DNA of 64,000 nt from NCBI RefSeq assembly GCF_003201675.2, contig NZ_CP029287.2, positions 186,001 to 250,000 of the forward strand, in the 5' to 3' direction. A program made the position numbers and the translations under genes. Of the stretch, positions 44,264 to 53,351 are shown in pieces. The DNA comes from Metallosphaera hakonensis JCM 8857 = DSM 7519 (lineage in GTDB: Archaea; Thermoproteota; Thermoprotei_A; Sulfolobales; Sulfolobaceae). Under the pieces are notes generated by a model that saw only the letters and a list, made by a program, of their open reading frames with translations, did not search any database and was not told where the DNA came from. Numbering within the stretch: position 1 is the stretch's first letter; the number at the start of each line of letters is the position of its first letter.

Positions 44264-45205
44264 TTAGGGTCCAGAACCCCTTCTCAGTAACGAAAAGAGG
44301 TGGTCTAGGAAAACCTTTCTGTCTATCCCATATACTACGTTAACGTTTGGTTCCTTGCCCAGAACACCGAGGTAATCGATGATGGTTGCGCCTCTTGTTA
44401 AACAATCGCAGCTCTCCACGTCTACGAATTGTCTCTCCATCTCCGAAACAACCTTAGGATCTAGGGCGACAGCTGTGGTGATTAGGTCTGGGTGAGGATT
44501 TCCCTTCATTCTCTGCTTAGTCATCGCGAAGTTCCTGTAATGAGAGTAGAAGCTTAGATAGAGCCTACTCAATTCCGTGTCCATCTTCTTAATCTGTTCC
44601 CACTCGTCATTTACGGTGTATTGGGTTATGAGGTCCCAAGCCACCATTGTTAGGTTAAACCCCGCGTTGAAGACAAGTTTGGCAGCGTCTGGGTCGACCC
44701 AGATATTATACTCAGCTACTGGTGTGATATTTCCGTGACCGTGAATCGTCCCACCCATCACCCAAACTGCCTTGATTTTGTCCACTATGGATCTATCCCT
44801 CAGGTAGGCCATGGCCAAGTTGGTGAGAGGCGATATGGCGAGGAACTCAATTTCACCTGGATACCTGTCAGCCATCTCCAAGATGAAGTCCACCGCGTGT
44901 TTGTTCTGGGGTTTACTGGTAGAGCTCAACGGACTCTCTCCTACCCCTCCTTTGCCGTGAACGTTCTCAACGGTCCTAAACTCCTTCACGAGAGGTCTAT
45001 CCATACCAGGGTAAACCTTCACTTCCGCTCCGAAGAACCTCTTCGAGAATTCCGAGGCCCAAAGGGCATTCTGAACCTCCACGGGGAAGGAGACGTTTCC
45101 CTCAACTACTGTGATCCCGTGCACCGTAGCTCCACTGTGGAGGAGGAGAAACAGACTGAAAATATCATCCTCCGCTGTATCGCAATCTATTATGAAGTGT
45201 CTCAT
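44264..45205 (-). CDS. Nucleoside hydrolase (IunH family)
   Basis: A 313-residue nucleoside hydrolase. The Ca2+-binding motif [11 protein letters not shown] (Asp7, Asp9, Asp13, Asp14) opens the protein; [32 protein letters not shown] and a C-terminal loop complete the active site. The enzyme splits nucleosides into base and ribose for salvage. Purine versus pyrimidine preference cannot be assigned. It is monocistronic. Confidence 0.87.
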   Translation of the reverse strand: MRHFIIDCDTAEDDIFSLFLLLHSGATVHGITVVEGNVSFPVEVQNALWASEFSKRFFGAEVKVYPGMDRPLVKEFRTVENVHGKGGVGESPLSSTSKPQNKHAVDFILEMADRYPGEIEFLAISPLTNLAMAYLRDRSIVDKIKAVWVMGGTIHGHGNITPVAEYNIWVDPDAAKLVFNAGFNLTMVAWDLITQYTVNDEWEQIKKMDTELSRLYLSFYSHYRNFAMTKQRMKGNPHPDLITTAVALDPKVVSEMERQFVDVESCDCLTRGATIIDYLGVLGKEPNVNVVYGIDRKVFLDHLFSLLRRGSGP

Positions 45206-45579
45206 AATTATCTAGAGAAGTTTACCCTTTTAGATTGAACTCAGATAACGCAGGATAACTATCCCAAGGTTAACAAGTTCATATTACCTAATTACAATGC
45301 GGACGTCATTGGAATGGATATCCCGTCAATGTAGTTACTTCAGTATTCTCAGCAAATATTTACCCCAAGTACCCCACTCGTTAGCTAAGAACTTACGGAA
45401 TCATTATCAACACAACACGCCCATTAACTAGTGATTTTCTCAATTCTGATCAAAAATTCACAAGAGGCGATCTCACGATCTCCGTGCCTCGATTCATAGT
45501 TCTGGAATTAATCGAGTAAAATAACGTCACTTCCCTTTGAACTCTAGATCCATTAGTTTCGTGTTGCTTTGGACGCCCT
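45206..45579. other. Intergenic region with a decayed family D element
   Basis: About 375 bp. It holds a family D-like element at 45341-45406. Nothing else recognised. Confidence 0.4.
45341..45406. repeat. Family D mini-element, decayed copy
   Basis: AGTATTCTCAGCAAATATTT aligns with the D left end (about 18 of 24 positions over the longer block) and AAGAACTTACGGAATCATTA with the right end; length 66 bp. Confidence 0.45.
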
Positions 45580-46416
45580 TTATCCCCCAACCAATGTGCT
45601 TAGGACACCGCTAATCACCGCTAGTATCCCCAGGACCACCACTAGAATTAGAACCTTACCTGATCTCGCGAACTTCAGTAAAGCATCGATGAGCACGAGG
45701 CTAATCCCAGTTGCCACCACAACTGATATGAGGAGACCGGTCACGTTAACGAGGTGAAGAGCTTGAGCGACCTCCTGTTTACTGAATATTAGCGTAACGC
45801 CTATGGCTCCCAAAGCCGCAGGAATGAGCGATATAAAAGAGAGGCGGAACGCGTCCTCGGGTTTCACGCCCAGAAGTATGAGGGCCGAGGTGGTCATTCC
45901 AGACCTACTGACTCCAGGTAGAGCGGCCAGTCCTTGAGCTAATCCCACTAAAATCATTTCCCTTAAGCTCAGCTCTCTTAACCCCTTCCTGGGAACATAC
46001 CTTCTCCTGGAAATGTAGATCACCAGACCGTCCGCAAGGAGGATTAGCCCGAGGGCTATCATGGGCAATCCAATCACGTTAGAGGTCACCAAGTTCACCA
46101 CGAAGAGGAAAAGAGGTACTCCCACCAGCCCAGTTACGACGGTAACTGTGACGATGAACTTGAGCAATACGAGGTCTTCACTCGTCCCCTTCCCCACTAG
46201 GGCCTTGAACACCTTAAGGATCTCTCTCCTGAAATATATTATTGAAGCAAGGATTGTGCCCACTTCCATGAACAGTCCGAAGGAGTAAGCCACGGAGAAG
46301 GATATACCCAAAAGGAAAGTCGAAGCAATGAGCACTTGAGTTTTACTGCTAATGGGTAACCATTCGCTTATTCCCTGAACTAAACCCAGGATTATTCCCA
46401 CAAGTACGTAATTCAT
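45580..46416 (-). CDS. uppP: Undecaprenyl-diphosphatase / polyprenyl-diphosphate phosphatase (UppP/BacA)
   Basis: A 278-residue membrane phosphatase with about eight helices. Active-site motifs are QGISEWLPISSKTQ (residues about 14-27) and LPGVSRSGMTTSA (about 164-176), the paired signatures of BacA. It recycles polyprenyl diphosphate lipid carrier; in archaea the carrier is dolichol-type and serves N-glycosylation and S-layer assembly. A secreted phosphoesterase gene follows upstream on the same strand. Confidence 0.88.
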   Translation of the reverse strand: MNYVLVGIILGLVQGISEWLPISSKTQVLIASTFLLGISFSVAYSFGLFMEVGTILASIIYFRREILKVFKALVGKGTSEDLVLLKFIVTVTVVTGLVGVPLFLFVVNLVTSNVIGLPMIALGLILLADGLVIYISRRRYVPRKGLRELSLREMILVGLAQGLAALPGVSRSGMTTSALILLGVKPEDAFRLSFISLIPAALGAIGVTLIFSKQEVAQALHLVNVTGLLISVVVATGISLVLIDALLKFARSGKVLILVVVLGILAVISGVLSTLVGG

Positions 46417-46497
46417 GGGAGCTCATAATAACCCAGGGAATTAGGTTTTACACAAATAGAATAAGTAAAAAAAGTTGAATATATAGATCTATATATA

Positions 46498-48111
46498 CTA
46501 TTTATTTCTCCTCTCTAGGATGATACCGACCGCAATGATGATCAGGAAGACTGGAATTAGCAGGAAAGTGGAGTAATTCATGGAACCGCTATTAGTGACG
46601 TTACTCTGCCCCGAGGTAATCGCGTCGGCCTGTACGAAACTGCCTGGAAGACTGAAGTTCCCGAGCCCCTTTAAGTCATACATCTCCCTATAGGCAGTGT
46701 AATTGTTGTTGATGGTTGCAACGTATCCGTAATGTATGGGATATTGAAGAGGTATTGGGTAGGTCCAGTTACTTGGCGTCAAGATTATGGGTGACCTGGG
46801 GGAAGTAAATTGAAGTCCGTCCAGGATAGCCTGGGGACCGAATTCCTTCACTATGGGATTGAGGTATGGTAGATGCCAATTATAATCAATGAACGCCAAG
46901 ATGGAGTAGCCGGAGGCTGTGGAGTTGTCCACGAAACCTTCCTTAGCGTATGGGGATATCATGAGGAGTGGAATCCTCTGTCCCAGCGTGAAGTATCCCG
47001 GCATTACCTTGGAGATCGTGGGGGCATTTGCAAGCCCGAACCCATTTACGATGGGAGGCGGGACTTGATCGTAGTAGCCTCCTCCCTCATCGAAGGTTAT
47101 GAAAATTACAGTGGAGTTCCAATTGGGTCCACTCATGATGGAGTTAATCACGTCGGCAAGTGCCATCATAGCCAACGTTGTGTTAAAGGGAGGATGCATA
47201 TCGTAACCTGGGATGTGATTATCGTAACCTGCCGGGCCTGTGAACATGACGTAGGAAACTGCGGGGAGAGTTCCATTTCTAGCTTGCTCAATGAAGCTTG
47301 TGAGATCGTGATAGTGGGAGTTCCATTGATTAGCCCCCTTCAGGAGACTCACGGGAAGCGGAGCCGTGTTGTTATATCCCAGATATAGATCAGGAGACAG
47401 GATCTGATAGTCCCTGGAGTAACCGTACTCGTACCATCCCCAACTGACGTTGTTCTGTGAGAGCTCGTAGAGAATTGAATCGTTTAAGGGAATCAGCCCG
47501 AACTGCGGTGAGTCGCTTTCCACCTGAGTTGGAAAGCCCGTGATGTAGGCGATCCTGTTGGGAACCGTAACTGAAAGGGTTGGGGAGAAGTAGTTGTCGA
47601 AGAGCACGTACTCCTCGGCGTAGTCCCAAAGTAGGGGCACTTGTTCATATGAGATATAGGCTAAGGATTGGGGACCTGAACCGTTCACGAAACCGTTCAT
47701 TTTACCCCAGTTCCAGTCCTCATGATAGTTGGAGTAACCCTCCTCGGGATCCACCAGGACGGTGGTGTTCGCGTAATATGGATGAAGTTCTCCATTGGCT
47801 GTAGGTATGGAGATCCAAGACACGTTTCCCTTGTCCTTGATGAGAAGTGAGAGATATGATAAGTTATAGATGTAGTTAACAGGTCTCATTAAGGATAGTG
47901 TAATGTTGTTCTCTATCACGGGATAGCCAAAGGGATACGTGCCGAAAATACTATCGAAAGCGTGATTCTCGAGCTCAATAAAAACCACGTGTTTGATGGG
48001 AGTTGCCGTGGACTGAGTTCCAGAGATCGTTGAGACGGAAAGGATTGAGATTAGGACGAGGATTAAGGACATATATTTTAGGAATCTCATGGCTATAATG
48101 ACCATTTTCAC
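46498..48111 (-). CDS. Secreted phosphoesterase family protein (phospholipase C/acid phosphatase type)
   Basis: A 537-residue extracytoplasmic enzyme. An N-terminal signal segment is followed by HVVFIELENHAFDSIFG, the metal-site motif of the phosphoesterase (PF04185) family; later VIFITFDEGGGYYDQVPPP supplies further ligands. About 20 Asn-glycosylation sites are seen, and a C-terminal helix (FLLIPVFLIIIAVGIIL) ends in RRNK, so it is membrane-anchored outside. It could release phosphate from organic esters at low pH. The start may be 48111 or an internal Met at 48090. Confidence 0.8.
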   Translation of the reverse strand: MKMVIIAMRFLKYMSLILVLISILSVSTISGTQSTATPIKHVVFIELENHAFDSIFGTYPFGYPVIENNITLSLMRPVNYIYNLSYLSLLIKDKGNVSWISIPTANGELHPYYANTTVLVDPEEGYSNYHEDWNWGKMNGFVNGSGPQSLAYISYEQVPLLWDYAEEYVLFDNYFSPTLSVTVPNRIAYITGFPTQVESDSPQFGLIPLNDSILYELSQNNVSWGWYEYGYSRDYQILSPDLYLGYNNTAPLPVSLLKGANQWNSHYHDLTSFIEQARNGTLPAVSYVMFTGPAGYDNHIPGYDMHPPFNTTLAMMALADVINSIMSGPNWNSTVIFITFDEGGGYYDQVPPPIVNGFGLANAPTISKVMPGYFTLGQRIPLLMISPYAKEGFVDNSTASGYSILAFIDYNWHLPYLNPIVKEFGPQAILDGLQFTSPRSPIILTPSNWTYPIPLQYPIHYGYVATINNNYTAYREMYDLKGLGNFSLPGSFVQADAITSGQSNVTNSGSMNYSTFLLIPVFLIIIAVGIILERRNK

Positions 48112-48196
48112 TGAAATATTAAGAATATTCTACATAGCTCTCATAAAATATATAGATTATAGAGTCTCCGTGCATTAGTCAAGGTTAGGGGCTTTC

Positions 48197-48550
48197 CTAT
48201 TTATCCTCAACCTTTTCGAACTCCGGTCTACCGTTTCCGGGAATTACCCTCACCTTGTCGCCTATCTTCACCTTTCCCCTAACATTGGCATACAGTCTGA
48301 AGCCCTCCTTCATCTCTATGATGGCGTAAACTCCCTGTCCAAACTCAGTGAAGGAGAACACTGTCCCCTCCCCTGAGCTTATCCTGACCTCCAGACTTGA
48401 GCCGTGACATTTAGGGCATCTGTCCCTGGGATAGAAGAAATTATGCCCGCAGGAACAGTGAATGTAGGGGATTTTCCCAGATTTAAACTCCTCATACATC
48501 TCATTCACCCAGAACCATGGTGGTGGAGTGGGCCCTGTTCCACCCTCCAA
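48197..48550 (-). CDS. DUF35 OB-fold/zinc-ribbon partner protein
   Basis: A 117-residue DUF35 protein: an N-terminal helix (PWFWVNEMYEEFKSGKI), a rubredoxin-like ribbon (HCSCGHNFFYPRDRCPKC) and an OB-fold domain ending NGRPEFEKVEDK. DUF35 proteins bind thiolase-fold enzymes and help handle CoA substrates. The TTG start at 48550 overlaps the thiolase-fold gene by 50 nt but keeps the family's N-terminal helix; ATG 48499 would lose half of it. It forms an operon with the SDR and thiolase-fold genes. Confidence 0.82.
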   Translation of the reverse strand: MEGGTGPTPPPWFWVNEMYEEFKSGKIPYIHCSCGHNFFYPRDRCPKCHGSSLEVRISSGEGTVFSFTEFGQGVYAIIEMKEGFRLYANVRGKVKIGDKVRVIPGNGRPEFEKVEDK

Positions 48551-49667
48551 TTCCGTTCACTAGAACGTTGTCAACGCCTTTCACCTGTCTCCCCTCTCCC
48601 TTCCCGTTCAACTGGATCAACGCTTCCTCCAAGATCACTCCTCCGCTCATGTAAGCCGGCTGGCCTACGTTCAGTGACCCTCCGCCCGTGTTTATGGGGA
48701 TCTCACCTTGATATGTGAAGTCTACCTCCTCAGCGAACCTCCCTCCCTTACCCTTCTCCGCTAGTCCAACGTCCTCTATCTGTAGAAGGACCGTGATCGT
48801 GAAGGAGTCGTACAGTTGAAAACAGTCCACCCTCTCCAGGAGGGGTTTAGCGCCCCTAGAGCTCTCAACTGCGGGGGTCGAAACGATGTCGGGAAGCTCC
48901 GGGGGCATTTCAGGCCAGTGCGCCTCCCCGAAGTACTTTATTCTCAGAGGTCTCATATCCGAGTTTCTGGAAGATCTCCCCACAACGAATACGTGGAAGC
49001 CGTCCACTGGGTAAACTATTTCCAGGAGTCTTAATGGGGAACTTATCATCCTTGACGAGAGAACGTCCTTCACGGTAATCCTGTCCCTGTACATGGCTCT
49101 CTCGTTACCCGAAGCGTTAAACCTCTGCTTCACTGAGATCTCGGCCCTCTGCTCGTCGGTTGTGCCGAAAAGGTGAGAGTGCCTATTAGCCACTAACGCG
49201 TAATCCGTTACCGGATTCATGTCGTCATACACTCTGAAAAATTCGTCGAAGGGAGTGATCCTTATCCCCTGATAGGACCTATCCACGGAGTCAGCTGTAA
49301 CTTTCCTCTCGCGCACCGGGGAGGCCTTGCCTCCCACGATGAGAATGACGTTCTCTGCGTCTCCTGAGGATATGGCCTTCTCTGCCCTATATAGCATGGC
49401 TAGGGCTGAGGCCCCGCCGAAGTCCACATAATCCAGGAACCTGGGCCTTATCCCCAGATATTGAGCCAACTGGCCCGTGTAAAAGTGAAGGGTTAAATTT
49501 CCGTCGAAGGTACCGGGAAGGAACGTGGCAATGATACCGTCTACATCACCTCTGGACAGGTGGGCCATCTCAAGGGCCTTATCCACGGTGACAGACAGCA
49601 TATTGAAGGTGGATCCAGGATAGGTCTTTTGGATGGAGCTGGAGAAGCCCAATATCATTTTCCTCAC
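48501..49667 (-). CDS. Thiolase-fold protein lacking catalytic Cys and His
   Basis: A 388-residue thiolase-superfamily protein. The usual nucleophile segment (CASG type) reads VDFGGASALAM (about residues 81-91), with Gly in place of Cys. The C-terminal GHP motif is replaced by VGQPAYMSGG, removing the His. NTGGGSLNVGQ and the surrounding fold are kept. Such Cys-less enzymes with a DUF35 partner are known as retro-aldolases in steroid side-chain breakdown (Ltp2/ChsH2), so an aldolase or binding role is more likely than thiolysis. It is coupled to the SDR gene by adjacent stop and start codons. Confidence 0.75.
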   Translation of the reverse strand: MRKMILGFSSSIQKTYPGSTFNMLSVTVDKALEMAHLSRGDVDGIIATFLPGTFDGNLTLHFYTGQLAQYLGIRPRFLDYVDFGGASALAMLYRAEKAISSGDAENVILIVGGKASPVRERKVTADSVDRSYQGIRITPFDEFFRVYDDMNPVTDYALVANRHSHLFGTTDEQRAEISVKQRFNASGNERAMYRDRITVKDVLSSRMISSPLRLLEIVYPVDGFHVFVVGRSSRNSDMRPLRIKYFGEAHWPEMPPELPDIVSTPAVESSRGAKPLLERVDCFQLYDSFTITVLLQIEDVGLAEKGKGGRFAEEVDFTYQGEIPINTGGGSLNVGQPAYMSGGVILEEALIQLNGKGEGRQVKGVDNVLVNGIGGWNRAHSTTMVLGE

Positions 49668-50411
49668 CTAGAACGTTAACCCTCCGGTCACACCTATGAC
49701 CTCTCCAGTGATGTAGGAGGCCTGATCCGTGGCCAGGAATGCGACCAAGTTAGCCACGTCCTCAGGTTGACCTATCCTTCTGATGGAGAGCCTGTCCATG
49801 AACTTTTCCCTGACTTTCTCTGGAACAGTCCTGGTCATGGGGGTATCAATGAAGCCTGGAGATATGGCGTTGACGGTAACGTTGTACCTCCCCAGTTCCT
49901 TTGAGAGAGTCTTGGTGAAACCTATGAGTCCGGCTTTGGCCGAGGCGTAGTTAGCTTGACCCACGTTTCCGGTCCAGCTCAGTGAGGACATGTTGATTAT
50001 TCTTCCGTGTTGCTTGGATATCATTGAATCCACCACGTGTTTGGTCATGTTGAAGGCTCCGTAAAGGTGAACCTTGATTACTATGTCCCAATCCTCTCTG
50101 GTCATCTTAATGAGGAGATTATCCCTTATCACGCCAGCGTTGTTGACCAGTACGTCCACGTGATCTGTTCCAAGGTGAGACATGGCATTCTGAACGAAGC
50201 GACCGCAGGAGTCCCAGTCTGTAACGTCAAGGGGGAGGCCAACTACCTCCAGTCCTGAATTTCTCAATTCCTGGGCACTGGCCTCATAATTTTTGAGGTC
50301 GCCTATGGCTACCTTAAATCCAATCTCACCCAGTTTCCTGGATATGGCGAAACCTATACCGCTTGCCCCTCCCGTGACCAGGGCTAGAGCTCCTTTGTGT
50401 TGAACGCTCAT
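49668..50411 (-). CDS. Short-chain dehydrogenase/reductase (acetoacetyl-CoA or 3-oxoacyl reductase type)
   Basis: A 247-residue classical SDR. NAD(P)-binding TGGASGIG at residues 13-20, NNAGVIRDNLL, then catalytic Ser in NMSSLSWTGN and YASAK follow in order; the C-terminus ends ITGEVIGVTGGLTF as in FabG. I use ATG 50411, with a T-rich TATA-like box about 26 nt upstream, rather than an open extension to 50483. Probable role: reduction of a 3-oxoacyl-CoA, upstream of the thiolase-fold protein. Confidence 0.85.
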   Translation of the reverse strand: MSVQHKGALALVTGGASGIGFAISRKLGEIGFKVAIGDLKNYEASAQELRNSGLEVVGLPLDVTDWDSCGRFVQNAMSHLGTDHVDVLVNNAGVIRDNLLIKMTREDWDIVIKVHLYGAFNMTKHVVDSMISKQHGRIINMSSLSWTGNVGQANYASAKAGLIGFTKTLSKELGRYNVTVNAISPGFIDTPMTRTVPEKVREKFMDRLSIRRIGQPEDVANLVAFLATDQASYITGEVIGVTGGLTF

Positions 50412-50673
50412 GGGATAGAAAGGGACGCCTGAAAGTAAAAAACCTTGGGATGAAGACGTTGGAGCTGAGATAGTGAATTCCACATGATTTTCGTCTGTGT
50501 TGACTGAACCTTCGCTCTAGTTTCACTCAAACCGGTCGTAGTAACGTAACAAGAGAAATGGGGTGGTGAAGGAACAATGTTCCCGGCGAATCGCGATCCC
50601 TTTAAGACATAGGGTTGGCTCAAACTTCCTATTCGCGGTTCCTTGTTACAACACATGAGACTCCATTTTAAAA

Positions 50674-51948
50674 CTATATTATAAAAATAATGTATAGTGA
50701 AAGAAGTGTCGCCAAAAGTATAATTGGAGCAGTTATCAGCCCAACTTTTATGTAATATCTTGAAGACACCGGAATTCCGTATTTCCTCTGGATAGTATAT
50801 ATCCAAAGGAGCGTTGCCAGGGAACCTATTGGCGTGAATTTAGGTCCTATATCATTTCCAATTACATTAGAATAAATTAATGCTTGATTGTTAGGAATAC
50901 CATGAATGGCCAAAGCATTGATCATAACGGAAGGCATATTGTTCATAATGGCTGCCAGTAAAGCAGAGAAAAATCCAGAAAATATGATCGCTATGGGTTC
51001 TGGAAAAGCCACAAAGAACATGTAGGTCTTCTCTAACACATATGTTAATCCCTTACTTCCCATTCCGAAGACTACGATATACATGCCCAGGGAAAAGAGT
51101 ACTATTTGCCAAGGTGCGCCCTTAACTATATTTTTAACATTTATCCTCCTTTTCATGGCTATTATGGAAAGAACAACGCTAGATGGTACCGCTATAAAGG
51201 CTACTGGTATATTTAATATACTTGTTATTGAATAAGCAAAAATTATCATCGCTATAAAAGGAACAGCCAATTTTACCATAAAAGGATCTCTTGGTTTGAT
51301 TTTGTTTCCGGTAACGAACTTTCCATCTATCCGGCTCCCATAGATCTAGAGAATTATTCCTATTGTAACTGCTGTTGAAACAAGATAAGGTATAATCATT
51401 ATTTTAGCGTAATTAATAAAAGAGATTTCGAAATATGTAGCACTAACAATATTAACCAGATTACTCACGACCAACGGAAGACTGGCAGTGTCCGCAATTA
51501 GTTCCACTGCCATAATAAGAGGAATCCTTGCTTTATCAAAATTATTTTGTTTTAAAAAATGAATAATGATTGGAGTCATAACTAAAGCGGCGCCGTCATT
51601 GGCAAATATGGCAGATATCCCCGCTTCCAAGAGCATGATCAAGACTACAAACCTCCTTAAATCTCCATGAGCAATATTAGAAATCCGTTGTGAAGCATAT
51701 TCAAAGAATCCTGCTTCGTCTAATATTAAAGTCATTACAATGATTGAAATAAACGTGAAAGTGGCGTTCCAAGTTATGTTCCATACCACCTCTATGGTCC
51801 CGAATGTAGATATACCAAGGACAACTGTCAATAGGGCACCAAATAAAGCAGAATACCCTATTGGCAAGTTCCTGGGCTTTACTATGACCAAGAACAGTGT
51901 TATAATAAAAATAACTATCGAAATTATTAAGTACGTTAGATTCTGCAC
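50674..51948 (-). pseudogene. arsB: ArsB/NhaD-type arsenite permease with in-frame amber stop
   Basis: A 12-helix ion permease in one reading frame, broken by a TAG codon at 51346-51348. The first part (51346-51948) includes FANDGAALVMTPIIIHFL and the second (50674-51279) includes NNMPSVMINALAI and VIGNDIGPKFTPIGSLATLL, all hallmarks of ArsB/ArsB-NhaD permeases. Between them the frame stays open without shift (GKFVTGNKIKPRDPF). Sulfolobales are not known to use pyrrolysine, so TAG is read as a nonsense mutation, or a base error. The permease would expel arsenite. Confidence 0.8.
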
Positions 51949-52265
51949 CTAGATCCCCTGGCTCTAAACGCTGCGATTTCCTCCCTTGTATCAGGCAAGA
52001 GGTCCAGAATCTCAATAACTATTTTTGGGATTTCGTTGTTTATCCTATAATATTTCCACTGCCCCCTTTTTCTCTCATTAACTAATTTAAACGACTTGAG
52101 CTTGAATAAATGTTGAGAAATATTCGATTGGGAACCAGGTACTAATTCTTCCAATTCACATACACATAACTCATCGGTTCTCAACAAAGAGAGAATTCTT
52201 AACCTGGTTTTATCTGCTAGAACTCCCAAAAGGGACGACATCTCCTCATAGTTCAATGAAATCAT
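51936..52265 (-). CDS. arsR: Arsenic-responsive ArsR repressor
   Basis: A 109-residue ArsR/SmtB protein with the metalloid-sensing ELCVCEL motif in the recognition region, then the HTH PGSQSNISQHLFKLKSFKLV. It overlaps the permease gene by 13 nt and should repress this arsRB operon until As(III) or Sb(III) binds the Cys pair. The C-terminus ends RARGSRCRI with another Cys. Confidence 0.87.
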   Translation of the reverse strand: MISLNYEEMSSLLGVLADKTRLRILSLLRTDELCVCELEELVPGSQSNISQHLFKLKSFKLVNERKRGQWKYYRINNEIPKIVIEILDLLPDTREEIAAFRARGSRCRI

Positions 52266-52464
52266 ATTAGTGTATGATGATATACTAATTAAAAAATCAA
52301 CTGATTACAGATAGATTCCATCTGAAAACTCAACAATTGAAGGCATAAAACATAGTTGTGTTCTTCACCGAAAATTAAGTTTTCCACATCTATTGGGAGA
52401 AATCTTCTGTATAGTCATCGCGTTAATCAGAGTTTCTTCCGTAAAGATCATTGGTTGAAATATT

Positions 52465-52944
52465 CTATATATTTCCTTGATTTTTGCATATTTCATCAAT
52501 ATATTGCGTAAGTGCTCTCCTATAGTCCTCAAGGAAACCCTCATTTTTCCCCAAAATATACCTGAACATTAAGCAAAACGCCTCGTCCATTTTGTTTAAA
52601 CTAACCAACGTGAGGGAAAGGAAAAGGAGGGAGGACGGTTCCTTGGTTCCATGGAATAAGTTAGATAAAATTTCATAGCTTTCACGGAAATCGCCCACTA
52701 AACGTAGGGAACTAGCTAACTGAACCAAACACATGTCATGACGTTTCCCCGACACCCCCTTCCTTAAGGCCTCCCTGTATAAGGGTATCGCCTCCCTCTC
52801 CTTTCCCAAGTAATCCAGAACGTTTGCATATTCATAGACGATTCTAGGATCATCATTGAATTCTTCATATAATTTTCTAAAATAATCTTCTAATTCGTGA
52901 TCGGGTCTCCTATATCCTTCCTCTATCAATTTTTCTATATCCAC
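52465..52944 (-). CDS. Tetratricopeptide-repeat protein
   Basis: A 159-residue protein made of about three TPR units: RIVYEYANVLDYLGKEREAI, LVQLASSLRLVGDFRESYEI and LFLSLTLVSLNKMDEAFCLM. It resembles the TPR_5 type, a protein-interaction scaffold. It is monocistronic between arsR and a small ORF; no partner is apparent. Confidence 0.68.
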   Translation of the reverse strand: MDIEKLIEEGYRRPDHELEDYFRKLYEEFNDDPRIVYEYANVLDYLGKEREAIPLYREALRKGVSGKRHDMCLVQLASSLRLVGDFRESYEILSNLFHGTKEPSSLLFLSLTLVSLNKMDEAFCLMFRYILGKNEGFLEDYRRALTQYIDEICKNQGNI

Positions 52945-53094
52945 GGTTTATCCATACCATATAACATGGGAGATTTAATTTTCTTATCTATGATAACTCA
53001 ACCTGGGAAAAGAAGTATACGGATCGTGTTTTCCGTAGGAAGTTACGGTAGATATGGGATACTTTACACAGAAAGTCACCAAATTGCATAGTCT

Positions 53095-53244
53095 TCATTC
53101 GAGAGGTCGGCCCTCATTAAAGGACTTATGGGCGTCAGTCATCTCCCTTTTCACTTCTAGTAAGTCCTCCTTAAACTTCTCAATGTCCTCCTTATTATCC
53201 ATCTCTAAAAATCTATTTCCGTGTTTATCTTCAACAATTCTCAT
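53095..53244 (-). CDS. Small hypothetical protein, 49 residues
   Basis: A short frame starting MRIVEDKHGNRFLEMDNKED, then a charged helix KFKEDLLEVKREMTDAHKS. Its codon pattern resembles real genes, and the family-like opening (strand, turn, strand, helix) suggests a small regulator. No homologue recognised; no strong promoter seen. Confidence 0.45.
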   Translation of the reverse strand: MRIVEDKHGNRFLEMDNKEDIEKFKEDLLEVKREMTDAHKSFNEGRPLE

Positions 53245-53351
53245 GTAGATGAGATTGTCATAGGGATTGAAAGGGATATGGACGCGAGAACAGTGGTAGG
53301 AGTTTCGCGTCTTGGATAAGACGTTATGATAGCCATAGACTTAGTCCAGGG

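Noticed and set aside
46873-47388. 171-residue plus-strand ORF opposite the phosphoesterase
   Set aside because: Shadow frame without family features; the minus frame carries the metal-site motifs.
51346-51348. Reading the arsB TAG as pyrrolysine
   Set aside because: Pyrrolysine use is not known in Sulfolobales, and no PylT/PylS gene is seen in the window.
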